The translations under genes were made by a program, and so were the position numbers. From contig JAFAEC010000092.1 in the NCBI GenBank assembly GCA_023424215.1, positions 1 to 13,371 of the forward strand: 13,371 nt of DNA, read 5' to 3'. Shown here piece after piece: positions 7,149-13,371 of the stretch; position 1 is the first letter of the stretch, and every line of letters starts with the position of its first letter. Under the pieces are notes generated by a model. The model saw only the letters and a program-made list of their open reading frames with translations, was not told where the DNA came from and made no database searches. Origin of the DNA: Pseudomonadota bacterium. Its GTDB lineage: Bacteria; Pseudomonadota; Alphaproteobacteria; Caulobacterales; Caulobacteraceae.

Positions 7149-7661
7149 GTGGACCTTGTGAACAGGACTGCGGCTATGTGGCTGGCCCTCGCGGGGCTGA
7201 CCGGAGGGTGGAGCCTGACGGCGGTCGGAGCAGGCGATGGCGCGCTGCTGCCTGCTCTGCTGTCGGTCGTAGCCTTGGGGTGCGCGCTGGATGACCGCCT
7301 GGGGGACCGGGTGATGGCGGGAGCCTTGCGGGCGTTCTCCGGCTCCGGTCTGCGCCTCGTCGCGATCGTGGTCGGGGCGGCGTTCCTCTGGCAGTTGGTC
7401 GGCCTGGAGCTGGCCCTGCTGATGGCCGGCGACGTCCTCGCCTACGTCGAGGTGCTGGCCGCCGTCAGCCTGATCGCCGCCCGGACCCGGCTGGGTCCCG
7501 TCAGGGCGGCGTTGGGCGCGTGGATGCGACAGGCGCCGCCGCGCCTGCGGGCGTGGTTGGCTGTGCTGGCCAGGTCGGCGCGCGCCGCCCGGCCCGTCCG
7601 CCGGAGACCTTCCCCGGCGGTCGACGACGACGCGGCGACGGGGATATGGGCCTGCGCCTGA
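7149..7661 (+). CDS. Small predicted membrane protein, function unknown
   Basis: I do not recognise this protein. About 170 residues are encoded, with roughly four hydrophobic segments: TAAMWLALAGLTGGWSLTAV, ALLPALLSVVALGCAL, LVAIVVGAAFLWQLVG and LALLMAGDVLAYVEVLAAVSL. The C-terminal 55 residues are strongly basic (many Arg, for example RLRAWLAVLARSARAARPVR), as expected for a cytoplasmic tail. Starts at GTG 7149, GTG 7158 or ATG 7176 are all possible and none has a good ribosome binding site. It is in the same direction as the ArsR gene 51 nt before it and converges on gabD, with only 10 nt between stop codons. The hydrophobic pattern supports it as coding, but in this GC-rich DNA chance open frames are common, so confidence is moderate. 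Confidence 0.55.
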   Translation: MDLVNRTAAMWLALAGLTGGWSLTAVGAGDGALLPALLSVVALGCALDDRLGDRVMAGALRAFSGSGLRLVAIVVGAAFLWQLVGLELALLMAGDVLAYVEVLAAVSLIAARTRLGPVRAALGAWMRQAPPRLRAWLAVLARSARAARPVRRRPSPAVDDDAATGIWACA

Positions 7662-7675
7662 CGGGGTCGCGTCAG
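7658..7675. terminator. Short inverted repeat over the two convergent stop codons
   Basis: CTGACG (7658-7663) and CGTCAG (7670-7675) are perfect inverted repeats 6 nt apart; with a one-base bulge the outer bases extend the stem. The repeat covers the stop codon of the membrane-protein gene and that of gabD, a good place for a two-way terminator. There is no T-run on either side. Confidence 0.35.
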
Positions 7676-9120
7676 CGCAGCGCCAGCGTCACCGCCTTGG
7701 TGTCCACGTACTCGTCGATGCCGTGCACCGAGCCCTCGCGGCCGTAGCCCGACTGCTTGACCCCACCGAAGGGGGCGACGGCGGTGGAGATGATGCCGGT
7801 GTTGACGCCGCACATGCCGGCTTCGATGCGTCGGCCCATCCGCATGGCCCGGTCGAGGTCGCGGGTGAAGACATAGGAGGCGAGGCCGAACTCGCTGTCG
7901 TTGGCCTTGGCCAGCACCTCGTCCTCGCTGTCGAATGGGAAGACGGGGATCAGCGGGCCGAAGGTCTCCTCGCGGCGGAACAGGGCGTCGTCGCCGCCGA
8001 GGGTGACGGTCGGCTGGAAGAAACGGCCGCCCAGTTCGTGCGGCTCGCCGCCGGTCAGGATCTCGCCGCCCGAAGCCTTGGTCAGGGCGAGGTGGTCCTG
8101 CACCTTGCGGATGGCCTTGTCCTCGATCAGCGGCCCGACCTTGACCCCGGGCTCGAAGGCGCCGCCGACGGGGATCTGCGCCACCGCCCCGGCCAGCTTG
8201 CGGGCGTAGGCGTCCGCCACGGACCGTTCGACGTAGACCCGGTTCGGGCAGACGCAGGTCTGGCCCGAGTTGCGGAACTTGCCCCGGATGGTCTCGGCCA
8301 CGGCCAGGTCGAGATCGGCGTCGGCGAAGACGATCAGCGGCGCCGCGCCGCCCAGCTCCATCGACACCCGCTTCAGGGTCGGGGCGCACTGTTCGGCCAG
8401 CAGCCGGCCGACCGGGGTGGAGCCGGTGAAGCTGAGCTTGCGGATCAGGGGCGAGGCGGTCAGCGCCCCGCCGATGGTCGCGGCGTCGCCGGTGACCACG
8501 CTGAGCACGCCCTTCGGCAGGCCGGCCTGATACGCCAGCTCGGCCAGGGCGATGGCGGTGAACGGCGTCTGGCTGGCCGGCTTGACCACGGCGGTGCAGC
8601 CGGCGGCGAAGGCGGGGCCCAGCTTGCGGGTCAGCATGGCCGCCGGGAAGTTCCACGGGGTGATGAAGGCGCACGGCCCCACCGCCTCGCGGAAGGTCAG
8701 GATGACGTGGCCCAGCGGCGTGTCCTGGGTCTCGCCGATCAGCCGCTCCGCCTCGCCGGCGAACCACTTGATGAAGCTGTTGGCGTAGGCGACCTCGCCC
8801 TTGGCCTCCTCGAACGGCTTGCCGTTCTCGAGCGCCATCAGCGCCCCGAGGCCCTCGGCGTTGTCGTCGATCAGCCGGGCCCACTCGCGCAGGATGCGGG
8901 CGCGCTCGTGCGGGTCCGAGCGCGACCAGGCGGGGAAGGCTTCGTGAGCGGCGCGGATCGCCCGCTCCGTCTCCGCCGCGCCGAGGTCGGGGACATGGCC
9001 GATGATCTCGTCGGTGGCGGGGTCGTCGACCGCGATGCGCGCTTCCGCCGTGACGGGTTCGCCCGCGATGAGGGCGTGCTCGCGCAGCAGCTTCAGGCCG
9101 GCGTCTCGGGCTTGGGTCAT
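7672..9120 (-). CDS. gabD: NAD(P)-dependent semialdehyde dehydrogenase, GabD type
   Basis: This is an aldehyde dehydrogenase of the succinate/glutarate-semialdehyde group, which oxidises the semialdehyde to the dicarboxylic acid. At 482 residues it has the length of E. coli GabD. The catalytic Cys289 is in NSGQTCVC, the general base Glu255 in SMELGGAAP, the oxyanion Asn157 in PWNFP, and the cofactor-binding Lys180 and Ser183 in VVKPASQTP, a pattern expected for NADP use. The residue after ELGG is Ala rather than the frequent Asn, which does not touch the catalytic residues. It lies 33 nt downstream of a symporter gene on the same strand, so the two are probably co-transcribed and the transported compound may feed this enzyme. 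No aminotransferase is in the window, so a GABA route is not shown; the true aldehyde could be another short semialdehyde. Confidence 0.88.
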   Translation of the reverse strand: MTQARDAGLKLLREHALIAGEPVTAEARIAVDDPATDEIIGHVPDLGAAETERAIRAAHEAFPAWSRSDPHERARILREWARLIDDNAEGLGALMALENGKPFEEAKGEVAYANSFIKWFAGEAERLIGETQDTPLGHVILTFREAVGPCAFITPWNFPAAMLTRKLGPAFAAGCTAVVKPASQTPFTAIALAELAYQAGLPKGVLSVVTGDAATIGGALTASPLIRKLSFTGSTPVGRLLAEQCAPTLKRVSMELGGAAPLIVFADADLDLAVAETIRGKFRNSGQTCVCPNRVYVERSVADAYARKLAGAVAQIPVGGAFEPGVKVGPLIEDKAIRKVQDHLALTKASGGEILTGGEPHELGGRFFQPTVTLGGDDALFRREETFGPLIPVFPFDSEDEVLAKANDSEFGLASYVFTRDLDRAMRMGRRIEAGMCGVNTGIISTAVAPFGGVKQSGYGREGSVHGIDEYVDTKAVTLALR

Positions 9121-9153
9121 GACTTCGTCCGGTTCGGGAGGAACGGAAACGCC

Positions 9154-10815
9154 TCAGGTCCCGATCGTGTTCAGGTCCCTGTGGCGGGTTTCGGGCAGCC
9201 AGATCAGGCTGACGATCACGGCAAGGAGGGTGAAGGCGACCGAATACCACAGGCCGAAGTAGATGTTTCCCGACCAGGCGACGAGGGCGAAGCTCGCGGC
9301 CGGCAGCAGGCCGCCGACCCAGCCGGTGCCGATGTTGTAGGGCAGGCTCATCGCCGTGTAGCGGACCCGGGTGGGGAACAGCTCGACCAGGGCGGCGGCC
9401 TGCGGGCCGTACAGGGCGGTGGCCGCGACCATGAAGATCATCAGGACAGCGAACACCAGCGGCAGGTTGATGCGGGCGGGGTCGGCCCGCGAGGGGTAGC
9501 CCGCGGCGGCCAGCGCGGCCTTGATCCGTCCGTCCACGTCTGCCCGCGCCGCGGCCAGCGCCGCAGGGTCGAGGGCGCGGGCGTCGACCGACCTGATCTC
9601 GGTCGCGCCGACGCGCACCACCGCGACCGAGCCGGCCGGGGCGGCGGCGTTGGCGTAGGAGATTCCGGCGTTGGACAGGACGCTCTTGGCGATGTCGCAG
9701 CTGCTCGAGAAGCTGGCCTTGCCGATGGGGTCGAACTGCAGGGCGCAGGTCGCCGGATCGGCCACCACGGTCACCGGCGCGGCCGCCTGCGCCTCGGCCA
9801 GGGCCGGGTTGGCGGCGCGGGTCAGGGCGTGGAAGCCGGGGAAGAAGGCGACCAGGGCGAGGATCATGCCGAACAGCATCACCGGCTTGCGCCCGACCCG
9901 GTCCGACAGCCAGCCGAAGAAGACGTAGAGTCCGGCCGAGGCCACGGTCAGCGCCAGCACCAGCTGGTCGACGGTGTTGGCGTCCACCTTCAGCACCCGC
10001 TCCATGAAGAAGCGGGTGTAGAAATAGCCGCAGTACCAGACCGCCCCCTGGGCGATCATGATGCCGAACAGGGCCAGCAGCACGAAACGGCCGTTCCGCC
10101 AGGTCAGGAAGGCCTCGCGGAAGGGGGCCCGGCGCTCGTCGCTTTCGGCCTCCATCAGGCGATAGGCCGGGCTTTCGTTGAGCCGCAGCCGGATCCACAG
10201 CGAGATGGCCAGCAGGAGGGCCGAGAGCAGGAAGGGAATGCGCCAGCCCCAGGCGTCGAAGGCTTCAGGCCCGACGGCCGCGCGGGTGGCGAGGATCACC
10301 GTCAGCGCCCCGATCAGGCCGAAGGCGGCCGTGGTCTGGATCCAGCCCGTCAGGTAGCCGCGCCGCCCCTGGGGCGCATGCTCGGCCACATAGATGGCGG
10401 CCCCGCCGTACTCGCCGCCCAGGGCGAAGCCCTGCAGCATGCGCATGACCAGCAGCAGGATCGGCGCGGCGATGCCGATCTGGCCGTAGTCGGGCAGCAG
10501 GCCGATGGCCACCGTGGCCAGGCCCATCAGGGTGATGGTGACGAGGAAGGTGGTCTTGCGCCCGGTGCGGTCGCCGAACCAGCCGAAGACAAGCGCGCCG
10601 AGCGGCCGCACCACGAAGCCGAGGCCGAAGGTCAGCAGGGCCATGATGTAGGCCACCGTCTCGCCGGCGTCGGCGAAGAAGTGCCGGGCGATCACCGTGG
10701 CCAGCGAGCCGAAGACGAAGAAGTCGTACCATTCGAAGGCGGTGCCGGCGGCCGAGGCCGTCACTACCGTCCGCAGCCCCGGCTCTCGCCGGGCCGCCGT
10801 TTCCCCTGCCGCCAT
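9154..10815 (-). CDS. MHS-family MFS transporter (metabolite:H+ symporter) with a large periplasmic insertion
   Basis: This is a 12-helix major facilitator transporter of the metabolite:proton symporter type (ProP, ShiA, KgtP relatives). The opening ASAAGTAFEWYDFFVFGSLA, the loop 2-3 signature GDRTGRK at about residues 81-87, RMLQGFALGGEYGGA at about 125-139, and the loop 8-9 signature SDRVGRKP at about 304-311 are all typical. The protein is 553 residues, over 100 more than usual. The excess is one block at about 333-449 between helices 9 and 10, on the periplasmic side, Ala-rich and with two cysteines (357 and 373) that could form a disulfide. The ATG at 10815 has a GGGGAGG Shine-Dalgarno. 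gabD follows 33 nt later. The substrate cannot be read from sequence; a carboxylate, amino acid or betaine-like solute fits the family. Confidence 0.9.
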   Translation of the reverse strand: MAAGETAARREPGLRTVVTASAAGTAFEWYDFFVFGSLATVIARHFFADAGETVAYIMALLTFGLGFVVRPLGALVFGWFGDRTGRKTTFLVTITLMGLATVAIGLLPDYGQIGIAAPILLLVMRMLQGFALGGEYGGAAIYVAEHAPQGRRGYLTGWIQTTAAFGLIGALTVILATRAAVGPEAFDAWGWRIPFLLSALLLAISLWIRLRLNESPAYRLMEAESDERRAPFREAFLTWRNGRFVLLALFGIMIAQGAVWYCGYFYTRFFMERVLKVDANTVDQLVLALTVASAGLYVFFGWLSDRVGRKPVMLFGMILALVAFFPGFHALTRAANPALAEAQAAAPVTVVADPATCALQFDPIGKASFSSSCDIAKSVLSNAGISYANAAAPAGSVAVVRVGATEIRSVDARALDPAALAAARADVDGRIKAALAAAGYPSRADPARINLPLVFAVLMIFMVAATALYGPQAAALVELFPTRVRYTAMSLPYNIGTGWVGGLLPAASFALVAWSGNIYFGLWYSVAFTLLAVIVSLIWLPETRHRDLNTIGT

Positions 10816-10894
10816 CGATCGCCTCCCCGCGCCGCTGCGACAGGATGCTGGCGGCGGCTGCGGTCGCGCGCAAGAGGGCGGCCTTCAGACAGGC

Positions 10895-10931
10895 GAAGGC
10901 CCGCCGGCGGGGGAAGAACCGGCGGGCCTTC
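10895..10931 (-). terminator. Strong GC-rich hairpin, probable terminator of the entericidin-like gene
   Basis: GAAGGCCCGCCGG and CCGGCGGGCCTTC are perfect 13-bp inverted repeats around an 11-nt loop. It lies 56 nt past the stop codon of the entericidin-like gene and before the MFS gene's start region, so it would separate the two transcription units. The plus-strand side ends in CTTCTTCTC, a weak T-rich tail; the minus-strand side has no clean T-run. Confidence 0.65.
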
Positions 10932-10938
10932 TTCTCAA

Positions 10939-10973
10939 CCGGGCCGCGAGTCGGGGGGGGTACGGCGGCCCGG
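10939..10973 (-). repeat. Second inverted repeat after the entericidin-like gene, with a G8 run in the loop
   Basis: CCGGGCCGC (10939-10947) and GCGGCCCGG (10965-10973) are a perfect 9-bp inverted repeat with a 17-nt loop that contains eight Gs in a row on the plus strand. Together with the hairpin at 10895-10931 it makes two stems in tandem starting about 14 nt past the stop codon, likely a transcript end or stabilising structure. Confidence 0.45.
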
Positions 10974-10986
10974 GAACCAGTCGGGG

Positions 10987-11124
10987 TCAGTTCTTGGCGT
11001 CTTCCGCGGCGCCGGTCACGGCGTCGCCGGCGGCCGAGGCGTCGCGGCCGACCCCCGAAATGGTGTTGCACGCGGCGGTGGTCAGGGCGGCCGCGGCGGC
11101 GATCAGAACGAAGACCTTGCGCAT
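10987..11124 (-). CDS. Entericidin-like small lipoprotein
   Basis: This 45-residue protein begins with a lipoprotein signal peptide (MRKVFVLIAAAAALTTAAC) whose Cys19 would be lipidated and become the mature N-terminus. The short mature part, CNTISGVGRDASAAGDAVTG, then AAEDAKN, has the entericidin pattern of CNT, a G-x-G-D core and small residues. Entericidin A/B are small envelope lipoproteins described in enteric bacteria as a stress-linked antidote/toxin pair; many alphaproteobacteria carry single copies of unclear role. GGAG lies about 9 nt before the ATG. The frame is open 23 codons further upstream, but that extension would precede the signal peptide and run into the promoter. An EcfG-type promoter lies 43-67 nt upstream, so it is probably made in the general stress response. 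Two hairpins follow the gene. Confidence 0.85.
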   Translation of the reverse strand: MRKVFVLIAAAAALTTAACNTISGVGRDASAAGDAVTGAAEDAKN

Positions 11125-11164
11125 GTTTGAAACTCCAGAAGGGCCGGGGAGGGCGTCTGGCCTA

Positions 11165-12976
11165 TCAACGTGAGGGCGCCGCCCCGGTTCCAAGATCGGC
11201 CGGATCCGCCGGCACGACCGCCTCCGGCGTGGCGAAGGTCATGCGGGCGATGGTTCCGCCCCCCGGGGCGGGCAGCATCTCGACCTCGCCGCGCAACTGC
11301 TTGGCGAAGGCCCCCATCAGGGTGCGCCCCACGCCGGCGCGCACGGTGTCCTCGACGCCGGGGCCGTTGTCCTCCACCTCCAGCACGCTGGTGTCGCCGT
11401 TCACCCGGAAGCGGACCTTGAGATCGCCGCCCCGGCCGGCGAAGGCGTGCTTCTGGGCGTTGGTGACCGCCTCGACCAGCCACAGGGCCAGGGGCGCCAG
11501 CTTGTCGGGGTCCACGACCAGCGAGTCCGCCTCCACCGAAGAGGTGACCAGATGGCCGCGGCCGCTCTCGTTGGCGATCAGCTGGCCGACCAGTTCGGTC
11601 AGGAAGACGCGCGCGTCGGCGTAACGCAGGTCGTCGCTCTGGTAGAGGGTGCGGTAGATCAGGGCCAGGGCGGCGATGCGCTGGCGGGTGTCGCCGACCG
11701 CCGCCCGCGCCGGCGCGTCCTTGAGCGCCCTCTGCTGCATCGACAGCAGGGACGAGATGATCTGCAGGTTGTTCTTCACCCGGTGATGGATCTCGCGCAT
11801 CAGCGCGTCCTTCTCCGAGAGGCTTTCCTTCAGCGACCGATCGCGGGCGGCGATGGCTTCGGCAAGACCGTCCAGGGTCTGGGCCAGCAGGCGCATTTCG
11901 GCGGGGGCGTGCGCCGCCTGCACAGGGCGGACGGAGTAGCGGCCGCGCGCATAGAGGGCGGCGACCCGTTCGAGATAGTCGAGCCAGCGGACGACGATCC
12001 GCTCCGACACAAGCATGACGGCGGCGAAGGCCGTGACCCAGGCGGCGAGGGGCAGCAGGAAGACCCCGATGGGGTTCAGCCGGGCCCAGGAGAGAATGCC
12101 CGGCGAGGGCGCCGAGATGACGACATAGACATCGCGTCCGGCCAGGGCGGCCCCGGCGTAGTCCCGGTGTTCCCCGTCGATGTCGTCGGCGTCGAAGGTG
12201 GAGCTCTGGCCCTCGCGTGCGCGCTCGACCCAGCCCAGCAGGCTTGGGCCCTTTGAAATGCTGAAGGCGCGGGGGTCGGTGGAAACCAGAACCCGCCCCT
12301 CGGCGTCGGTCAGGGCGGCCTGAGCGTCATCCGGCAGAGACGGATCAGAGAGATCGGGCTGAAGCTCCTCGAGCGGAAGCACCGCCGCCATGGCGCCCGC
12401 AAAGGCACCGCGAGGACGCTCCCAGCGCACGCCGAGGACCAGGGCCGGGGTCTCGCTCAGGGCCTGCGACGCCCGGGCCAGGGTGACGTCCTCGCCCTGC
12501 CGCAGACGTTGGAACCAGTCGCGGCGTGTGAAATCCTGCGGGCCGTCGCTCGCACTTTCAGGCTTTGAATCGCAGATCACCCGGCCGTTGGAGCCGATCC
12601 GGTAAAGCGCCTGATAGCCGTCGAGGCGGTTCACCAGCGCCGCGAGACGAGGCCCGCATGCGGGGCCGGTCGCCTCAGGGGCCATGGCGGCCAGCAGCAC
12701 GGTCGCGGAATCGAGCCGGGCCTTGGCGGCCTGGGCCGTGCGTTCTGCGGCGAACTGAAGGTCCGCACGGCGGTCTTCGGCCTGGCGGCGGAACTCGGCC
12801 TGGGCCTGGAAGGCGCCGAGCAGCAGGATGGGCAGCAGCGCGATGGCCATGGCGAGGCCAAGGCGGAAGCGGATTCCCTGCACCCGGTGGGCGCCCACGC
12901 TGCGGGCCCAGAACCGGCCGATGGTGGACGATGGACGACGAAGGTTGCGGCCCCGCGCGGACCCAGCCGTCTCCAC
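11165..12976 (-). CDS. PhyK/PhyP-like membrane sensor histidine kinase (HisKA_2 type)
   Basis: Numbered from the GTG at 12976, two nucleotides after the sigma factor stop, the protein has 603 residues. It has a first membrane helix at about 39-57 (LGLAMAIALLPILLLGAF), a periplasmic sensor region of about 240 residues (58-300) that looks Cache-like, a second helix at about 302-323, a HAMP-like linker, and a HisKA_2 domain with the phospho-acceptor box REIHHRVKNNLQ (His near 398). A HATPase domain follows, with EAVTNAQKHAF (N box), EVEDNGPGV (G1) and GVGRTLMGAFAKQL. The frame is open to 13141, but the extra residues overlap the sigma gene. Kinases of this type beside ecfG (PhyK in Caulobacter, PhyP in sphingomonads) control PhyR phosphorylation and so release the sigma factor from NepR. 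Its periplasmic signal is unknown. Confidence 0.88.
   Translation of the reverse strand: METAGSARGRNLRRPSSTIGRFWARSVGAHRVQGIRFRLGLAMAIALLPILLLGAFQAQAEFRRQAEDRRADLQFAAERTAQAAKARLDSATVLLAAMAPEATGPACGPRLAALVNRLDGYQALYRIGSNGRVICDSKPESASDGPQDFTRRDWFQRLRQGEDVTLARASQALSETPALVLGVRWERPRGAFAGAMAAVLPLEELQPDLSDPSLPDDAQAALTDAEGRVLVSTDPRAFSISKGPSLLGWVERAREGQSSTFDADDIDGEHRDYAGAALAGRDVYVVISAPSPGILSWARLNPIGVFLLPLAAWVTAFAAVMLVSERIVVRWLDYLERVAALYARGRYSVRPVQAAHAPAEMRLLAQTLDGLAEAIAARDRSLKESLSEKDALMREIHHRVKNNLQIISSLLSMQQRALKDAPARAAVGDTRQRIAALALIYRTLYQSDDLRYADARVFLTELVGQLIANESGRGHLVTSSVEADSLVVDPDKLAPLALWLVEAVTNAQKHAFAGRGGDLKVRFRVNGDTSVLEVEDNGPGVEDTVRAGVGRTLMGAFAKQLRGEVEMLPAPGGGTIARMTFATPEAVVPADPADLGTGAAPSR
11167..11191 (-). 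promoter_or_regulatory. EcfG-type promoter, GGAAC-N16-CGTT
   Basis: On the minus strand GGAAC (11191-11187) is followed after exactly 16 nt by CGTT (11170-11167), the consensus for EcfG/SigT-type general stress sigma factors. CGTT overlaps the kinase stop codon by one base. Transcription would begin near 11160 and give a leader of about 35 nt before the entericidin-like ATG. I checked every GGAAC on both strands of the window and found no other copy with correct spacing. Confidence 0.82.
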
Positions 12977-12978
12977 GA

Positions 12979-13371
12979 TCAGCCTTGCCTGGCGCCGCTC
13001 AGGCGGTCGGCGTCGGCCAGGATGGAGCGCATGGCGTCGCCTGCGGCGCGGCCATCGCGGCCGTAGCCGCCCCTTTCGAGCGTCGCCTGCAGCGCCTTGC
13101 GGGCGCGGCTGACCCGGCTCTTCACCGTGCCGACGGCGCACTGACAGATCTCGGCCGCCTCTTCGTAGGCAAAGCCGCCGGCGCCGACCAGGATCAGGGC
13201 TTCGCGCTGCTCTTCGGGCAGGGTGTTCAGCGCCTGGCGCAGTTCGTCGAGGGCGACCGGGGCCTCCGGATCGTCGACGGCCACCAGCGTCCGCTCCGCG
13301 GCCTCCTGGTCGAGCTGCGACGACCGCCAGGACCGGCGTTTCTCAGAGTAGAACTGGTTGCGCAGGATCAT
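12979..13371 (-). CDS. ecfG: EcfG-type general stress response sigma factor, C-terminal part (runs off right edge)
   Basis: This is the end of an extracytoplasmic-function sigma factor of the EcfG (ECF15) group. The visible part begins inside region 2 (MILRNQFYSEKRRSWR, matching the end of the -10-binding helix) and has a linker and a complete region 4: LDELRQALNTLPEEQREALI, then LVGAGGFAYEEAAEI, CQCAVGTVKSRVSRARKAL, the -35-binding helix-turn-helix. The phrase EAALILVGA/GFAYEEAAEI/AVGTVKSRV is characteristic of EcfG. The in-frame Met at the window edge is almost certainly internal. The C-terminal tail after RARKALQATLERG is longer than in many relatives (about 27 residues). In related genomes nepR (anti-sigma) lies just upstream and phyR nearby, so they are expected beyond the edge. 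The kinase gene follows by 2 nt. Confidence 0.92.
   Translation of the reverse strand: MILRNQFYSEKRRSWRSSQLDQEAAERTLVAVDDPEAPVALDELRQALNTLPEEQREALILVGAGGFAYEEAAEICQCAVGTVKSRVSRARKALQATLERGGYGRDGRAAGDAMRSILADADRLSGARQG

Noticed and set aside
7442..10198. Minus-strand open frame of 918 codons
   Set aside because: It is in another frame over gabD and half of the MFS gene, with Arg/Pro/Gly-rich low-complexity translation. The alternative frames carry conserved catalytic residues.
7723..11130. Very long plus-strand open frame of 1135 codons
   Set aside because: It is antisense to gabD and the MFS gene, both with full sets of family motifs. Its translation is Gly/Arg/Asp/Gln/His-rich without a recognisable domain, as expected when high GC removes stop codons.
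11125..11193. Longer form of the entericidin-like protein with 23 extra residues
   Set aside because: The extension would sit before a good lipoprotein signal peptide and would begin upstream of the EcfG promoter's transcription start. The internal ATG has its own GGAG.
12977..13141. N-terminal extension of the sensor kinase frame into the sigma gene
   Set aside because: The residues are almost all Arg/Pro/Gly and overlap the sigma factor's conserved region 4 in another frame. The GTG at 12976 gives a sensible short N-terminus before the first membrane helix.

Overview
The window is high-GC, gene-dense DNA from an alphaproteobacterium, most probably one of the Caulobacterales (Brevundimonas, Caulobacter or Phenylobacterium type). 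Three things point there: an EcfG-type general-stress sigma factor directly followed by a PhyK-like HisKA_2 sensor kinase; an obgE...nadD-rsfS-rlmH-envC gene order typical of alphaproteobacteria; and a GCTAnAwC-like promoter element before ald. The taxonomic call is an inference from gene content, not from a marker alignment. No stretch longer than 300 bases lacks a gene. I see no tRNA, rRNA, CRISPR array or insertion sequence.

Right to left on the minus strand, positions 4347-1 hold a housekeeping block: obgE (ribosome-associated GTPase), a broken DUF6624-type exported protein gene, a 62-residue hydrophilic protein, nadD (NAD synthesis), rsfS (ribosome silencing), rlmH (23S rRNA methylation) and the start of an EnvC-like murein hydrolase activator that runs off the left edge. 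The last genes are packed tightly (12-nt gap, then a stop/start overlap). proB and proA, which commonly lie between obgE and nadD in related bacteria, are absent, and the DUF6624 gene plus the small gene occupy that place.

Positions 4348-7661 are a regulatory middle section. An AT-rich, CCCTAA-like inverted repeat lies between ald and obgE. ald (alanine dehydrogenase) is divergent from an Lrp/AsnC regulator, with a 15-bp dyad in the shared spacer. A SRPBCC/AHSA1 protein gene is divergent from an ArsR-family regulator, and their 45-bp spacer holds a 20-bp palindrome that fills the spacer of a strong-looking promoter and touches the ArsR start codon. A small predicted membrane protein follows.

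Positions 7672-10815 hold a two-gene unit on the minus strand: an MHS-type MFS symporter with an unusually large periplasmic insertion, then a GabD-type semialdehyde dehydrogenase. Together they suggest uptake and oxidation of a small acid.

Positions 10987-13371 are a general stress response locus on the minus strand: the C-terminal part of an EcfG sigma factor (cut by the right edge), a membrane sensor kinase two nucleotides behind it, and an entericidin-like lipoprotein gene. A single textbook EcfG promoter (GGAAC-N16-CGTT) overlaps the kinase stop codon and reads into the lipoprotein gene, so the sigma factor probably controls its own neighbour. The gene set is mostly known families; the most unusual signals are regulatory (the EcfG promoter, the divergent operator and a hairpin that buries a Shine-Dalgarno sequence).
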